From contig JAIBBY010000015.1 of assembly GCA_019694455.1 (NCBI GenBank), positions 33,389 to 97,388 of the forward strand: DNA of 64,000 nt, read 5' to 3'. Below are positions 19,537 to 28,263 of this stretch, in pieces. A program made the translations under genes and the position numbers. The stretch is from Pirellulales bacterium (GTDB lineage Bacteria; Planctomycetota; Planctomycetia; Pirellulales; JAEUIK01). The notes beneath the pieces are model-generated. The model saw only the letters and a program-made list of their open reading frames with translations, did not search any database and was not told the DNA's origin. Position 1 is the stretch's first letter, and each line of letters opens with the position of its first letter.

Positions 19537-20361
19537 TTAATTGAGAGCGACAGATTCGATTCGATGCGGTCCTTTGCTGCCTGCGACGAGCAGGTAGTAT
19601 TCGAGATCGGGTACTTGCGAGTAGTTCACGGCCATAATCTCTTGCAAGCGCTCGAAGGTGATTTGCCGAGCCAGGTAGCGATCGTGATAGAGGCGCGTGA
19701 CGTAGCGAAAGTAGTTGCGCCAGCACGGCTCGGTGGCGTCGATGATGTGAACGTCGGAAAAGCCGACGTCACGCATCATGCGGTGATATTGGTCTGGTCC
19801 GGCGAGAAAATTGGCCTCGTGGCGGAACGTGCGCGAGCGCTCGGCCTCGCGCGTGGCCAGAATGTCGGCCAACAGCAGGTAGCCGCCGGGCTTGAGGACG
19901 CGGATCGCCTCGCGGAGAAAGTCGCGACGCGTGTTGAAATGAAAGGCGGCCTCGACGCAAATGACGGCGTCGAATGAGTCGGCCGGGAAGTCGAGCGCCG
20001 TGGCGTCCATGAGGCGAAAGTCGGCGCCCGGCACTTTAGGACGGGCGGTGGCGAGCTGTTTTTCAGAAATATTGATCGCCGTGATCTGGCTGGGCACGTA
20101 GTGCTTGAGCAAGCAGCGGGTAGGCTCGCCTTTGCCGCAAGCGACGTCGAGGATGCGGCCCTGCGGCCGGGGGATGAACTCCAGCAGCTTTTCCACCAGA
20201 TTCTGGCAAGCCTGGCTGGCGGTCTTGGTGTGCTCGTCCCAGTAGCCATGATTGGCGAAGTCGGTGTTGTCGTAGAAATCGACGAACGCCGGCTCGTACA
20301 TCACATAGTCATAGCGCCGGTTGAGCGGGTTGGCGAGGATGTCATCGCGACTCATGGACAT
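19537..20361 (-). CDS. SAM-dependent methyltransferase, tocopherol/sterol-type group
   Basis: The 274-residue protein has a full class I methyltransferase core: motif I ILDVACGKGEPTRCLL near residue 70, INISEKQLATARPKV (motif II), FDAVICVEAAFHFNTR and VLKPGGYLLLADIL. The opening NHGYWDEHTKTASQACQNLV is like that of gamma-tocopherol, sterol-24-C and polyketide O-methyltransferases. The ATG at 20361 was preferred because a GGAGG site lies 6 bases before it; this start is inside the 3' end of the hydrolase gene (20-base overlap). It probably methylates the polyketide or lipid made by this operon. Confidence 0.9.
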   Translation of the reverse strand: MSMSRDDILANPLNRRYDYVMYEPAFVDFYDNTDFANHGYWDEHTKTASQACQNLVEKLLEFIPRPQGRILDVACGKGEPTRCLLKHYVPSQITAINISEKQLATARPKVPGADFRLMDATALDFPADSFDAVICVEAAFHFNTRRDFLREAIRVLKPGGYLLLADILATREAERSRTFRHEANFLAGPDQYHRMMRDVGFSDVHIIDATEPCWRNYFRYVTRLYHDRYLARQITFERLQEIMAVNYSQVPDLEYYLLVAGSKGPHRIESVALN

Positions 20362-21256
20362 GGGTCGCCTCCGCACATGCGAGCTCGCCGCACGACGCGC
20401 TCCAGAAATCGAGGATCATCTGGCTGGTTTCGTGTGGATGCAAAAAGGGAAAGTTGTGTCCAGCGTCTTCGAGCATCCGCGTTTCCACGTTGGGTAGTTC
20501 TTTGATCAATTCTTCGCGCGTGGGCAGATAGGGGGAGAGCGTGCCGTAGGCCAGCAGCACCGATTGCGTCATGGCGCGCAACGATTGACGAGAGAGGCCA
20601 GATGCGTCGCGGAAGTCAGCGGGCGCGGTGGTCTCGGTAATCAAGCGGCGATACTTTTGCGCGGCGCGGCGACTCTTGCTGGGCAAGAAGAAGCCATCGG
20701 CGCGCAGCCTTGAACGCACCTCCGTTAGCTCAATTCCAATCTTGTGCAGATGCAACGGCAACGTGAAATCGAGATCAAGCGTTGGCGGAATCTCGATGCC
20801 GATGGCGCCAAAATGGCTTGTCCAGCGTTCGAACAGCACCCAATCGCCGAGCCTCAGTTCTGGCTGCAGCAAGTGGGACCTGCCATCCAAGATGGCGATG
20901 GAGCGAACTCGGGATGGATACAGACGAGCTAGTTGCAGCGCCACGCCCGATCCGAAGCTGTGCGCGACAATATCGACCGCATCGATTTGGTAAGCGTCCA
21001 AGATGTGGCGAGCGTCTTCGGCAAGCTGAGCCGTGGTGTAGCCCGAAGGCGCCAGGTCACTATAACCATGCCCTCGTTGGTCGTACATGATAAGCTGCCG
21101 CTCGTCGCCCAAGCGGCGCACCAGCATGGGATGCCAGAACGCCATGTTGGTGTTCAGCCCATGAATGAGCAGACAAGCAGGGCTGCCAGCCGGTTGACCG
21201 GTGGCTCTGGTGCTGAACTTGATGCCGTCGACTGTCACGCTAAGCATGGTTGTCAC
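20342..21256 (-). CDS. Alpha/beta hydrolase (possible product release or tailoring enzyme)
   Basis: The protein of about 304 residues has an alpha/beta hydrolase fold: oxyanion region LLIHGLNTN, YDQRGHGYSD, nucleophile elbow VAHSFGSGV with Ser in HSFG, and a C-terminal DAGHNFPFLHP containing the catalytic His. It has no signal peptide. The start may be GTG 21256, which overlaps the preceding stop as GTGA, or the ATG three codons later at 21247. No thioesterase domain is found in either synthase, so this enzyme is one candidate for cutting the chain from the carrier protein, or it may open or hydrolyse the product later. The substrate cannot be read from sequence. Confidence 0.85.
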   Translation of the reverse strand: MTTMLSVTVDGIKFSTRATGQPAGSPACLLIHGLNTNMAFWHPMLVRRLGDERQLIMYDQRGHGYSDLAPSGYTTAQLAEDARHILDAYQIDAVDIVAHSFGSGVALQLARLYPSRVRSIAILDGRSHLLQPELRLGDWVLFERWTSHFGAIGIEIPPTLDLDFTLPLHLHKIGIELTEVRSRLRADGFFLPSKSRRAAQKYRRLITETTAPADFRDASGLSRQSLRAMTQSVLLAYGTLSPYLPTREELIKELPNVETRMLEDAGHNFPFLHPHETSQMILDFWSASCGELACAEATHVHESR

Positions 21257-22830
21257 TCGATGTAGCCAAGGCTGCGCAGTCGATCGAGCAAGACGGCTTC
21301 GTCCGACTCGTCGAGTTCCAGTTCGGATTGGTTGCCGGAGGGGGGCGCACGATCGGCGCTCGCAGCGCTGCCGGCGATGCAAGGCGGATTGCCGCGCAAG
21401 TAGTCGCGCTCGTAGAACGATTCCGGAAATTCGCCTTCGTACTCGGCGGGAATCTCCAGGCCGAGACTGTGGGCCAACAGCGGCGCGACATCAAGAATGT
21501 TGCGACGCGCGACCCGTACTCCCTGTTTGATGCCGGGGCCGATGCCCATGAGCACACCGTCGGGATGATGAGTGCCGGCCGGGGAACGCCTGGGGACGAC
21601 GGGCGCCGGAGAGTTCAAGACGGAGAGGAAGCCGTGATCGCGCACCGTGAGTGTCAGGTCGGGCGCGCGCGACATAAATTCGCCGGCAAACCATTCTTCA
21701 CGTTTTTTGATTTCGGTGACGACCTGGCCGCCATCGGGACCGCGCAACTCATAGAGATCGGAGATCAATTGCTCGCGGAAGGCGGCATATTCCGCCGGGG
21801 GAACATTGATGATGAAAATGCCGTTGGAACTGGGGGTGAGGGCAAACGCCTTGGTGCGGCGCCAATCGTAGACATCGAGAAAGCGAGTCAAGCGGTCGAC
21901 CACGATGGACTCGTCGCGGTCTTCGGGCACTTCGGTCTGCCAGTGGAGCAAGCCACGATCGGCCAGCCATTTGTTGATGTAAACGATTTCGGTGGTGGCG
22001 GTGAAGCCGTGATCGGAGGCGATGAAAACTCGGCCATCGTCATCGATCATCTCCAGCGCCTGGCCGAGGAAATCGTCGATCTGCCGGAAGTAGGCGCGGC
22101 AGCGATCGATGACCTGCTGCTCCCAGGCATTAGGCTCGGCGGGCAGATATTGGGGATCGAGAAAACGGTAGGCCAAGTGCTGTATCTTGTCGACGCCATC
22201 AAAGACGATGGCCGTCAGGTCGCTAGGATCGTGGGTCATCAACCGCTTGAGGATGGAAAACCAGGCTTGTTCGCGCTCGATGTGATGGTCGATATACGGC
22301 GCCCATTGATCGGGGGGGAGTTGCGCCAGCGACTGTTTTTCGGTGTCCAACTCCAAACCCAGAATGTTGACGTCCAGCGGGCCGTAAGCGCTGAGTTGCT
22401 CAAACAAATTGGGCGGATAGCTCGACCGGCGGAGGTGCCGGCCGGGAACGAAGCCGGGCATCGTATGGCCTTGGACCGGTTCGGGCGGAGCAAGCCCGAT
22501 GTAGTTGAGAGCCGTGACGCGCTGACCCGCGCGCGAGACGTACTGCCAGATGTACTCGCACTGGCGGTCGGCCGAAGTGTTGAACCGCAGCAAGGGGCCT
22601 TGCGAGGCGAACTCGACTCGCACAAAGTCGTGGAAGCCGTGGGCGCCCATGCTGCGGCCGGTCGCCATGCTGGTCCAGGCCTGTGGTGTGATTGGCAGCG
22701 GCGTCGAGCGCAGCAGGCTGCGCGTTCCGCGTTCGCAAAAGTACGACAGATTCGGCATCTGGCCCGCGGCCATGAGGTGGTCGAGGACGGTATAAGTCGC
22801 GCCATCGAGGCCGAACAGAAGTGTGCGCAT
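21253..22830 (-). CDS. Alkaline-phosphatase-superfamily phosphodiesterase/nucleotide pyrophosphatase-like protein
   Basis: The 525-residue protein starts LLFGLDGATYTVLDHLMAAG and contains PQAWTSMATG, with the likely nucleophilic Thr, followed later by ASDHGFTA and HHPDGVLMG, all metal-site motifs of the type I phosphodiesterase/nucleotide pyrophosphatase family. No signal peptide or membrane helix is evident, so it seems cytoplasmic, unlike most relatives acting outside the cell. It lies between the carrier protein and the hydrolase in the operon. Related proteins are often found near PUFA/polyketide genes or lipid genes, but the role is unknown; it could remove a phosphoryl, phosphono or pyrophosphate group from the product. 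The last residues carry a Glu/Asp-rich tail. Confidence 0.85.
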   Translation of the reverse strand: MRTLLFGLDGATYTVLDHLMAAGQMPNLSYFCERGTRSLLRSTPLPITPQAWTSMATGRSMGAHGFHDFVRVEFASQGPLLRFNTSADRQCEYIWQYVSRAGQRVTALNYIGLAPPEPVQGHTMPGFVPGRHLRRSSYPPNLFEQLSAYGPLDVNILGLELDTEKQSLAQLPPDQWAPYIDHHIEREQAWFSILKRLMTHDPSDLTAIVFDGVDKIQHLAYRFLDPQYLPAEPNAWEQQVIDRCRAYFRQIDDFLGQALEMIDDDGRVFIASDHGFTATTEIVYINKWLADRGLLHWQTEVPEDRDESIVVDRLTRFLDVYDWRRTKAFALTPSSNGIFIINVPPAEYAAFREQLISDLYELRGPDGGQVVTEIKKREEWFAGEFMSRAPDLTLTVRDHGFLSVLNSPAPVVPRRSPAGTHHPDGVLMGIGPGIKQGVRVARRNILDVAPLLAHSLGLEIPAEYEGEFPESFYERDYLRGNPPCIAGSAASADRAPPSGNQSELELDESDEAVLLDRLRSLGYIE

Positions 22831-22863
22831 GTCGAACGTCCTGCCTTGTTTGCCGGTGAGTGA

Positions 22864-23160
22864 TTAGGATCGCGGGGCCGCACCGATGTGTGCTTGCAGA
22901 AACTCGGCGATTTCGGCGACGGTGAGGTCGTCGACGTAACGACCATCGACCATCAGCAGTTTTTCAAAGGGGAGATCGCGGCGACCGTACTTTTGTTCGA
23001 TCGCCGTGACGAGGTAGACGACGTCCAGGGACTCAAACCCCAAGTCTTGGACAATCGCCGTATTGGCGTGCATGGCGTCGGCCAGGCCAGTGTCCCAGTC
23101 GGCGGTTAGTTCGCGCAATAGTTCGATCGTGTCGGATTCGAAAGCGTTGGTGGTCGCCAT
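22864..23160 (-). CDS. Free-standing acyl carrier protein
   Basis: The 98-residue protein matches an acyl carrier protein: four-helix length, acidic helix 2 and the attachment site DLGFESLDVVYL with Ser44, which would carry the phosphopantetheine arm. The standard DSL is ESL here, which is accepted in the family. It follows synthase B, which has its own PPTase domain but no recognisable carrier, so this protein likely serves as the carrier in trans. It may also hand intermediates to the oxygenases and methyltransferases downstream. The ATG at 23160 has an AAGG-containing site about 11 bases upstream. Confidence 0.9.
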   Translation of the reverse strand: MATTNAFESDTIELLRELTADWDTGLADAMHANTAIVQDLGFESLDVVYLVTAIEQKYGRRDLPFEKLLMVDGRYVDDLTVAEIAEFLQAHIGAAPRS

Positions 23161-23181
23161 GAGTGGATTATCCTTCTGGGG

Positions 23182-23202
23182 CGCTATTCAAGCTGAATAG
23201 CG
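23182..23202 (-). other. Intercistronic hairpin before the carrier-protein gene
   Basis: A perfect 9-bp inverted repeat (23182-23190 with 23194-23202, loop of 3) lies between synthase B and the carrier-protein gene. No T-run follows on the minus strand, so it is not a typical terminator. It may stabilise or process the mRNA so that the small carrier is made in excess; this is inference. Confidence 0.5.
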
Positions 23203-23244
23203 ATGTTAATTGCGCGAAAAGTCGCCAGATAGTGGGGCCAAATT

Positions 23245-26200
23245 TTATTCACGTGGAATGACGCACAGCGCTAGCGCATGGTCGCCGTGCAGTCGCCAAT
23301 GCGCCACAAGCGGCGCGGATTGTGACGGATAACGCGATTGCAGCGGGCCGGCCAAGCGGGCGATGAACAAACCCTCGCTGGCTGCGGTGATCTGGATCGA
23401 TCGAGGCCCCCCAATGAGTCCAGCGCCGAGGGCCTTGCCAATGGCTTCCTTGGCGGCCCAGGCCGCCCGACCGGCCTGGCTTTGCGTGAGACCTGCAATT
23501 GCCGCCACCTGCGCGAGGATAGTCCGCTCTTGCTCATCGAAGCTGTCGGCGACCAGAGCGGGATCGAGGGGCAAGAGCGTTTCGACGTCGATGCCGATGC
23601 CGCCGACGCGATTCGAATCGGCCGTGACGGCTACTCCGTATAGCCCCTTATGCGCGATGCTCAATTGCAGTGGCGAATCCAGTTGGTTCTGGATAATGGG
23701 GGCGCCAGATTCATTGCGGCCAATCAAGATATCGGCCATGGGGAGCTCGAGTTGTGCACGGCGGCGGATTGCGTCTTTGGCGGCCACGCGGCCAAACAAC
23801 CATTCCGCGGTCGGCAGCGGCGGGAGTTTCGACGCCGCCATCTCCGCTCGTTCGGAGCGACTGAGAATCATGCGGGCCAGCACTTGGGCCCAGACCCGTT
23901 TGACGAACAACTTCTCTTGGCCAATGTGCGATTCGCAAATGGTGCAGGCGTCGATCAGGTCCGCGTCTGCGAACAATTGCGAGATGTCTCGCGAGCAGCG
24001 AATGGATTTTGGCGCGCTGGCGTACCGGTACAGCGAGAGGGGGAAGTCGACCACTTCTTCTGACTTGCCGAGATAGCGCAGCACGACACGGCCATCGCAA
24101 TCGATGATCTCGACGTCGCTGCGCAATTGGCCGTCCTGCTGATCGAAGCTGGCGATCGCGGTCAGCTCGCGGCCCGCCTGGCGATCGGCGATAAATTCGA
24201 GCCGAGCGATGGAATTGGGGAATGCCAAGGGGACAATGGCGCCCGACTCCTGCCAGTTGCCGTTGCGGAGGCCGGGAATTTGCGATGCGGTGTCGGTGAG
24301 CGTCACCGGCAACAGGGGCAATTGACTCGTCGCTTGGCCGAAGAGGCGATCTTGCGTCGGCTCCACCACCAGCGTACGGATGCCGCGCTGGCCCCAGCGC
24401 TCGACCTGGCGGATGCCTTGAAACGTGGGGCCGTGATAGAGCACTTTCTGATAGAGTTCGTCAGGATTCCAAGGGACATCGACGTCGGAATCGTCGCGCA
24501 GGCGCGGCGCGCCAAGTGACGGCGCTGTGGTGGCCATTTCGACGGTCGCCGACGCGATTTCCGAGTCCATGCCATCGCGGTCGGCTTCGACCAACTTAAC
24601 TTGCGCTTGATCGCTTGATGTCGCCTCGGCGATCATGCGCACACGACGAGTCGTGGATTCAAACGCCAGCCAGCGCGAAGCGCGGATATCGCTGACGGCG
24701 ACGACTTGAAGGTCGGGAAGGAGCGCAGCGGCCGCCTGCGCCATGATCTCCAAGGTCATCGCCATCGGCATGATGGGCAGGGCGGATAACGTGGGATCTG
24801 CGACGGATAGTCCGCGGCCAAAGAAGGTGTGATCGGTCAGGAAGGGTTCGGTATCGAGCGATAGTTCACATTCCGCGACCAAGCGCTGGCCTGGGCGATG
24901 CTCGATTCGCTGTTGAACGAAATGAAGCGGTCGCGAGTTGGTTGGCGTTAGACCCGCAGGTGGGGCCGGCGCCGGAGTGGCGATCGATTGCGCATCGGGC
25001 AAAGGATACTCGGACGGCGTGGGCGCACTGACAATGGTTTGTGGTTGGCGCGGCCGGAGCAAGGCGCCGACGCACTCTTGCTGCGTGCGCAGAAAGGTTT
25101 GCATCGTGTGCTGGAACTCCGCCATCGCGCGTGAACGCGCGGTTGCGCCCGACCTTGCGTCAGATGGTGGTGGCGCCGTAGCGGGCGCAGCCGCGCGGCC
25201 GCGAATAGGTAAGACATGGCCGGCGCATGGGGGCGAGCTTGCACTGACACGGTGCTTGCCGTTGCCATTGCCGTTGGACAGTGAATTAGTCGCCGCTATC
25301 GGTGATTGAACTCCGGCGGCCGGCGCCGGCTCGGTCGGCAGACTCGATTTTGCATTGACGCTCAGGCGCTCAAGGAGCGAGTCGCTAAGCTCAAGCGTTG
25401 GCAATTCGAGCTTGAGGATAGGATCGGGCGCGGGGGTCGCAGGGGGGGGCTGCGTCAAATCGAGAATGTTGGGCGTTCGCCGATCGTAGAGTTTGGCAAG
25501 GTTCATCGGCACGCCATGCGATGCGAGCAAGCCGAGCGCATGGCAAAGCTGTTCGATGTCTCCCTTACGCTGTGAATCGAGTGCGACGACCGCGTGAGGA
25601 TAGTCGCCCAGCGAATCGGCGATGAAGCTGGCGAGATTGCCGCGCGGCCCCACTTCGATAAAGAGGCGCGCGCCGGCAGCGTGCATGCACAATAGCGTTT
25701 CGCGGAACCGGACCGGCATGCGCCATTGACGGACGACCAGATCGCGAATGGCGGCGGGATCATTTGCCATGGGGGCCGTGGTGGCGCACGACCAGATTTC
25801 GACTGCCGGCGCTTGCAGTGGCAGTTTCGCCATGTACGCTTCGACAAACTGGCACACGGGCGCCACGGCTGGCGTGTGGTACGGCCGATTCCACGGAAGT
25901 CGCTGGCAGACGCCGCCTTTGCCTTGCAGCGTGGCAAGCGCCTTGGCGGTGGCCTCTTCGTCGCCGACGAGGATGACCTGATGTGGGCAATTGTCCATCG
26001 CCACGAGCAATCGGCCGTCGGAGTTGCTGACGACCTGTTCAACTGCCTCGGGCTCGGCGCCGCCGACCGAGGTCAAGACGGCATGCGGCGCTAGATCGGA
26101 AGCGGCGACTGCGGCCGTGGAGTTGGTCCCATCGATAATCGATTGGACCAGTTCTTCTTCGGTGGCTGGCCGATAGGCGCCGCTAGCCAGCACCGCGGCA

Positions 26201-28263
26201 AATTCACCGCTGCTATGGCCGACCACCGCATCGGCCTGAATATCGAGCCGGCCCAAAAGATCGAGCAGGCCGCGCGCGGAAGCGGTGACCGCCGCGAGCG
26301 CGGTTTCCATCTGAAAAAGTTCGGCCTCGGCCGCGCTGGCGCGTTCGGGACGAGGATATAACAGTTCGGCAAGCGGCGTGGTTCCGCGCTGGCGCAAGGC
26401 GAGATCGGTGTACTCGATCTGGCGGCGCACTTCGGGGAAGTGCCGGCAAAGCTCGGCGTGCATGCCGACATATTGCGAACCTTCGCCCGGGAAGACGAAT
26501 GCTACCCGGCCCTGGCTTGCCAGGGGCGCTGACTGCCAGAAGACCCCTTTGCGATCCTGAATTCGCTGGCGGTCGGGCTCGGCCAGCAGCCGCGCGGCAT
26601 GCCGCAGTTTTTTGACCAGATCGTCGCGCGAATTGGCGACGATCGCTAGGCGTGATGAGCCGGTGTCGGCCGCGCAGCTCGCGGCGATATCGAGTAGCGT
26701 GACCCCAATGCCGGCGGCGACCCAATCGGCAAGGCGTTCTGCTTTGACGCGCAATGCTTCGCGATCGTCTGCCTGTACGACGACTAGCTCAAATGGCCAT
26801 TGTCGCTCGAGCCTTGACTGATCGACTTCGCAGGTTGGGCGATGCTCTTCCAGCACAGCGTGGCAGTTAATGCCGCCAAAGCCAAAGGCGTTGATGCCCG
26901 CGCGGCGGGGCGTTGCAGTGTCGCCGTGCAGCCAGGGCAATGGACTTCCGCAGACAAAGAATCGAGTGGACTCCAGTTCCAATCCTGGCGCGGAACGCTC
27001 AGCGTGAAGCGACGGGGGCAATGTGCGATGGTAGAGGGCCAAGGCGGTTTTGATCAGCGATGCGGCGCCAGCGGCCGGGATGAGATGCCCAATCATTGAT
27101 TTGACGCTGCCAAACGCGATGCGCGGCGCGCGCGGATCGGAACTGGCGAAGCATTGGCGAATCGACTCCATTTCGGTGGCGTCGCCCATGGGTATGCCGG
27201 TGCCATGCGCTTCGAGCAGTTCGACGGTCGCCGGATCAATTCCGGACTGATCATAGGCGCGGCGAATCGCCAGTTGTTGGCCTTCGGTGCGTGGCGCCAA
27301 CAGACCCGCGCCTTTGCCGTCGGACGAGGAACCGATGGACTGGATCAGCGCGTAAACGCGATTACCATCGCGCGTGGCGTCGGCGAGTCGCTTGAGGACG
27401 AGCATGCCGCAACCTTGACCGAGCATCGTGCCATCGGCCTCGGCGGAGAAAGGGGCGATCTTGCCGGCTTTGCTCAGCGCTTGCAGTTTGCAGAACAGGA
27501 TTTGAATTTGCGGCGGAGTGGAGACTTGCGCGCCACCGACCAACACGGTGTCGCAGCGGCGCGAACGTAGCTCGTGTATTCCTTGATCGACCGCCAGGAG
27601 CGTGGCCGCACAGGCGGCGTCGATGGTGTACGCGGGGCCATTCAAGTCGAGCCGATTGGCGATCCTGCCGACGAGCGCGCTATGAACCAAGCCGGGAAAG
27701 GTTTCCGCGCTGGCGGGGGGCAGGTTTTGTTTGAGCTCGGCCTTGATCGCGGCTAGATCGCTCTCGGACAAGTGGGGTTGCACGCGCCGGAGCACGCCGA
27801 GCACCTGATCGACGGCAAAGAGTTGCTGAAAAACGGAGACCCAGCCGCGATTGGTGAACACGCCGCGGCCGATGATGATGCCGGTCTTCTCGCGAGGTAG
27901 CGGAATGCCTGGCCAACCGGCGTCGGCAAAGGCCTCGTAGGCGCAGCGCAAGGCGATGAAATGGTCGGGCTCGGCGCCTTCGATGCTGGAGGGGACGACG
28001 CCGTATTTGGTGGGATTGAATCGGCACAGTTCGCCCAGGAAGCCGCCGCGCTGCGTGTAGGCGCGATCGATGTTGGGGTCGTCGGGCCCGTAAAACAGCT
28101 CTGGCTGCCAGTTGGCAGGCGCGTCGGTGATGCAATCGACCTTGCCGACGATGTTTTGCCAAAACCGAGCGGGCGTATCGGCGCCGGGGAACAGGCACGA
28201 CATGCCGACAATGGCGATGTCGTCGCCGCGTGGGTCGCGATGGTCACCGATCGATGGCGTCAT
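23245..28263 (-). CDS. Synthase B: KS-AT-DH-PPTase polyketide/PUFA-like synthase
   Basis: The 1672-residue protein has these domains in order. A ketosynthase (about 12-450) carries Cys218, His353 and His393, so it is catalytically complete and not a chain-length factor. An acyltransferase (about 555-850) has Ser684 in GHSSGE and a later YHTP, but lacks a clear R-G-x-x-M malonyl motif. A linker includes FQHTMQTFLRTQQE. A double-hotdog dehydratase (about 1115-1400) has His1145 in DHTFFG and TDTASQ in the second half. A C-terminal Sfp-type phosphopantetheinyl transferase (about 1435-1670) has WLFGRVAAKDAIR, GIGIDVE and WAAKEAIGKALG. No carrier domain is seen. The ATG overlaps synthase A's stop (TGATG). 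The nearest known families are PUFA synthase PfaC plus PfaE and heterocyst glycolipid synthases. Confidence 0.92.
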   Translation of the reverse strand: MTPSIGDHRDPRGDDIAIVGMSCLFPGADTPARFWQNIVGKVDCITDAPANWQPELFYGPDDPNIDRAYTQRGGFLGELCRFNPTKYGVVPSSIEGAEPDHFIALRCAYEAFADAGWPGIPLPREKTGIIIGRGVFTNRGWVSVFQQLFAVDQVLGVLRRVQPHLSESDLAAIKAELKQNLPPASAETFPGLVHSALVGRIANRLDLNGPAYTIDAACAATLLAVDQGIHELRSRRCDTVLVGGAQVSTPPQIQILFCKLQALSKAGKIAPFSAEADGTMLGQGCGMLVLKRLADATRDGNRVYALIQSIGSSSDGKGAGLLAPRTEGQQLAIRRAYDQSGIDPATVELLEAHGTGIPMGDATEMESIRQCFASSDPRAPRIAFGSVKSMIGHLIPAAGAASLIKTALALYHRTLPPSLHAERSAPGLELESTRFFVCGSPLPWLHGDTATPRRAGINAFGFGGINCHAVLEEHRPTCEVDQSRLERQWPFELVVVQADDREALRVKAERLADWVAAGIGVTLLDIAASCAADTGSSRLAIVANSRDDLVKKLRHAARLLAEPDRQRIQDRKGVFWQSAPLASQGRVAFVFPGEGSQYVGMHAELCRHFPEVRRQIEYTDLALRQRGTTPLAELLYPRPERASAAEAELFQMETALAAVTASARGLLDLLGRLDIQADAVVGHSSGEFAAVLASGAYRPATEEELVQSIIDGTNSTAAVAASDLAPHAVLTSVGGAEPEAVEQVVSNSDGRLLVAMDNCPHQVILVGDEEATAKALATLQGKGGVCQRLPWNRPYHTPAVAPVCQFVEAYMAKLPLQAPAVEIWSCATTAPMANDPAAIRDLVVRQWRMPVRFRETLLCMHAAGARLFIEVGPRGNLASFIADSLGDYPHAVVALDSQRKGDIEQLCHALGLLASHGVPMNLAKLYDRRTPNILDLTQPPPATPAPDPILKLELPTLELSDSLLERLSVNAKSSLPTEPAPAAGVQSPIAATNSLSNGNGNGKHRVSASSPPCAGHVLPIRGRAAAPATAPPPSDARSGATARSRAMAEFQHTMQTFLRTQQECVGALLRPRQPQTIVSAPTPSEYPLPDAQSIATPAPAPPAGLTPTNSRPLHFVQQRIEHRPGQRLVAECELSLDTEPFLTDHTFFGRGLSVADPTLSALPIMPMAMTLEIMAQAAAALLPDLQVVAVSDIRASRWLAFESTTRRVRMIAEATSSDQAQVKLVEADRDGMDSEIASATVEMATTAPSLGAPRLRDDSDVDVPWNPDELYQKVLYHGPTFQGIRQVERWGQRGIRTLVVEPTQDRLFGQATSQLPLLPVTLTDTASQIPGLRNGNWQESGAIVPLAFPNSIARLEFIADRQAGRELTAIASFDQQDGQLRSDVEIIDCDGRVVLRYLGKSEEVVDFPLSLYRYASAPKSIRCSRDISQLFADADLIDACTICESHIGQEKLFVKRVWAQVLARMILSRSERAEMAASKLPPLPTAEWLFGRVAAKDAIRRRAQLELPMADILIGRNESGAPIIQNQLDSPLQLSIAHKGLYGVAVTADSNRVGGIGIDVETLLPLDPALVADSFDEQERTILAQVAAIAGLTQSQAGRAAWAAKEAIGKALGAGLIGGPRSIQITAASEGLFIARLAGPLQSRYPSQSAPLVAHWRLHGDHALALCVIPRE

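Noticed and set aside
18395..19540. A 381-codon plus-strand frame opposite the propeller fusion
   Set aside because: It lies antisense to the propeller fusion, has no recognised motif and no ribosome site.
21250..22863. A 537-codon plus-strand frame opposite the phosphodiesterase
   Set aside because: It is a shadow of the minus-strand gene, whose metal-site motifs are clear.
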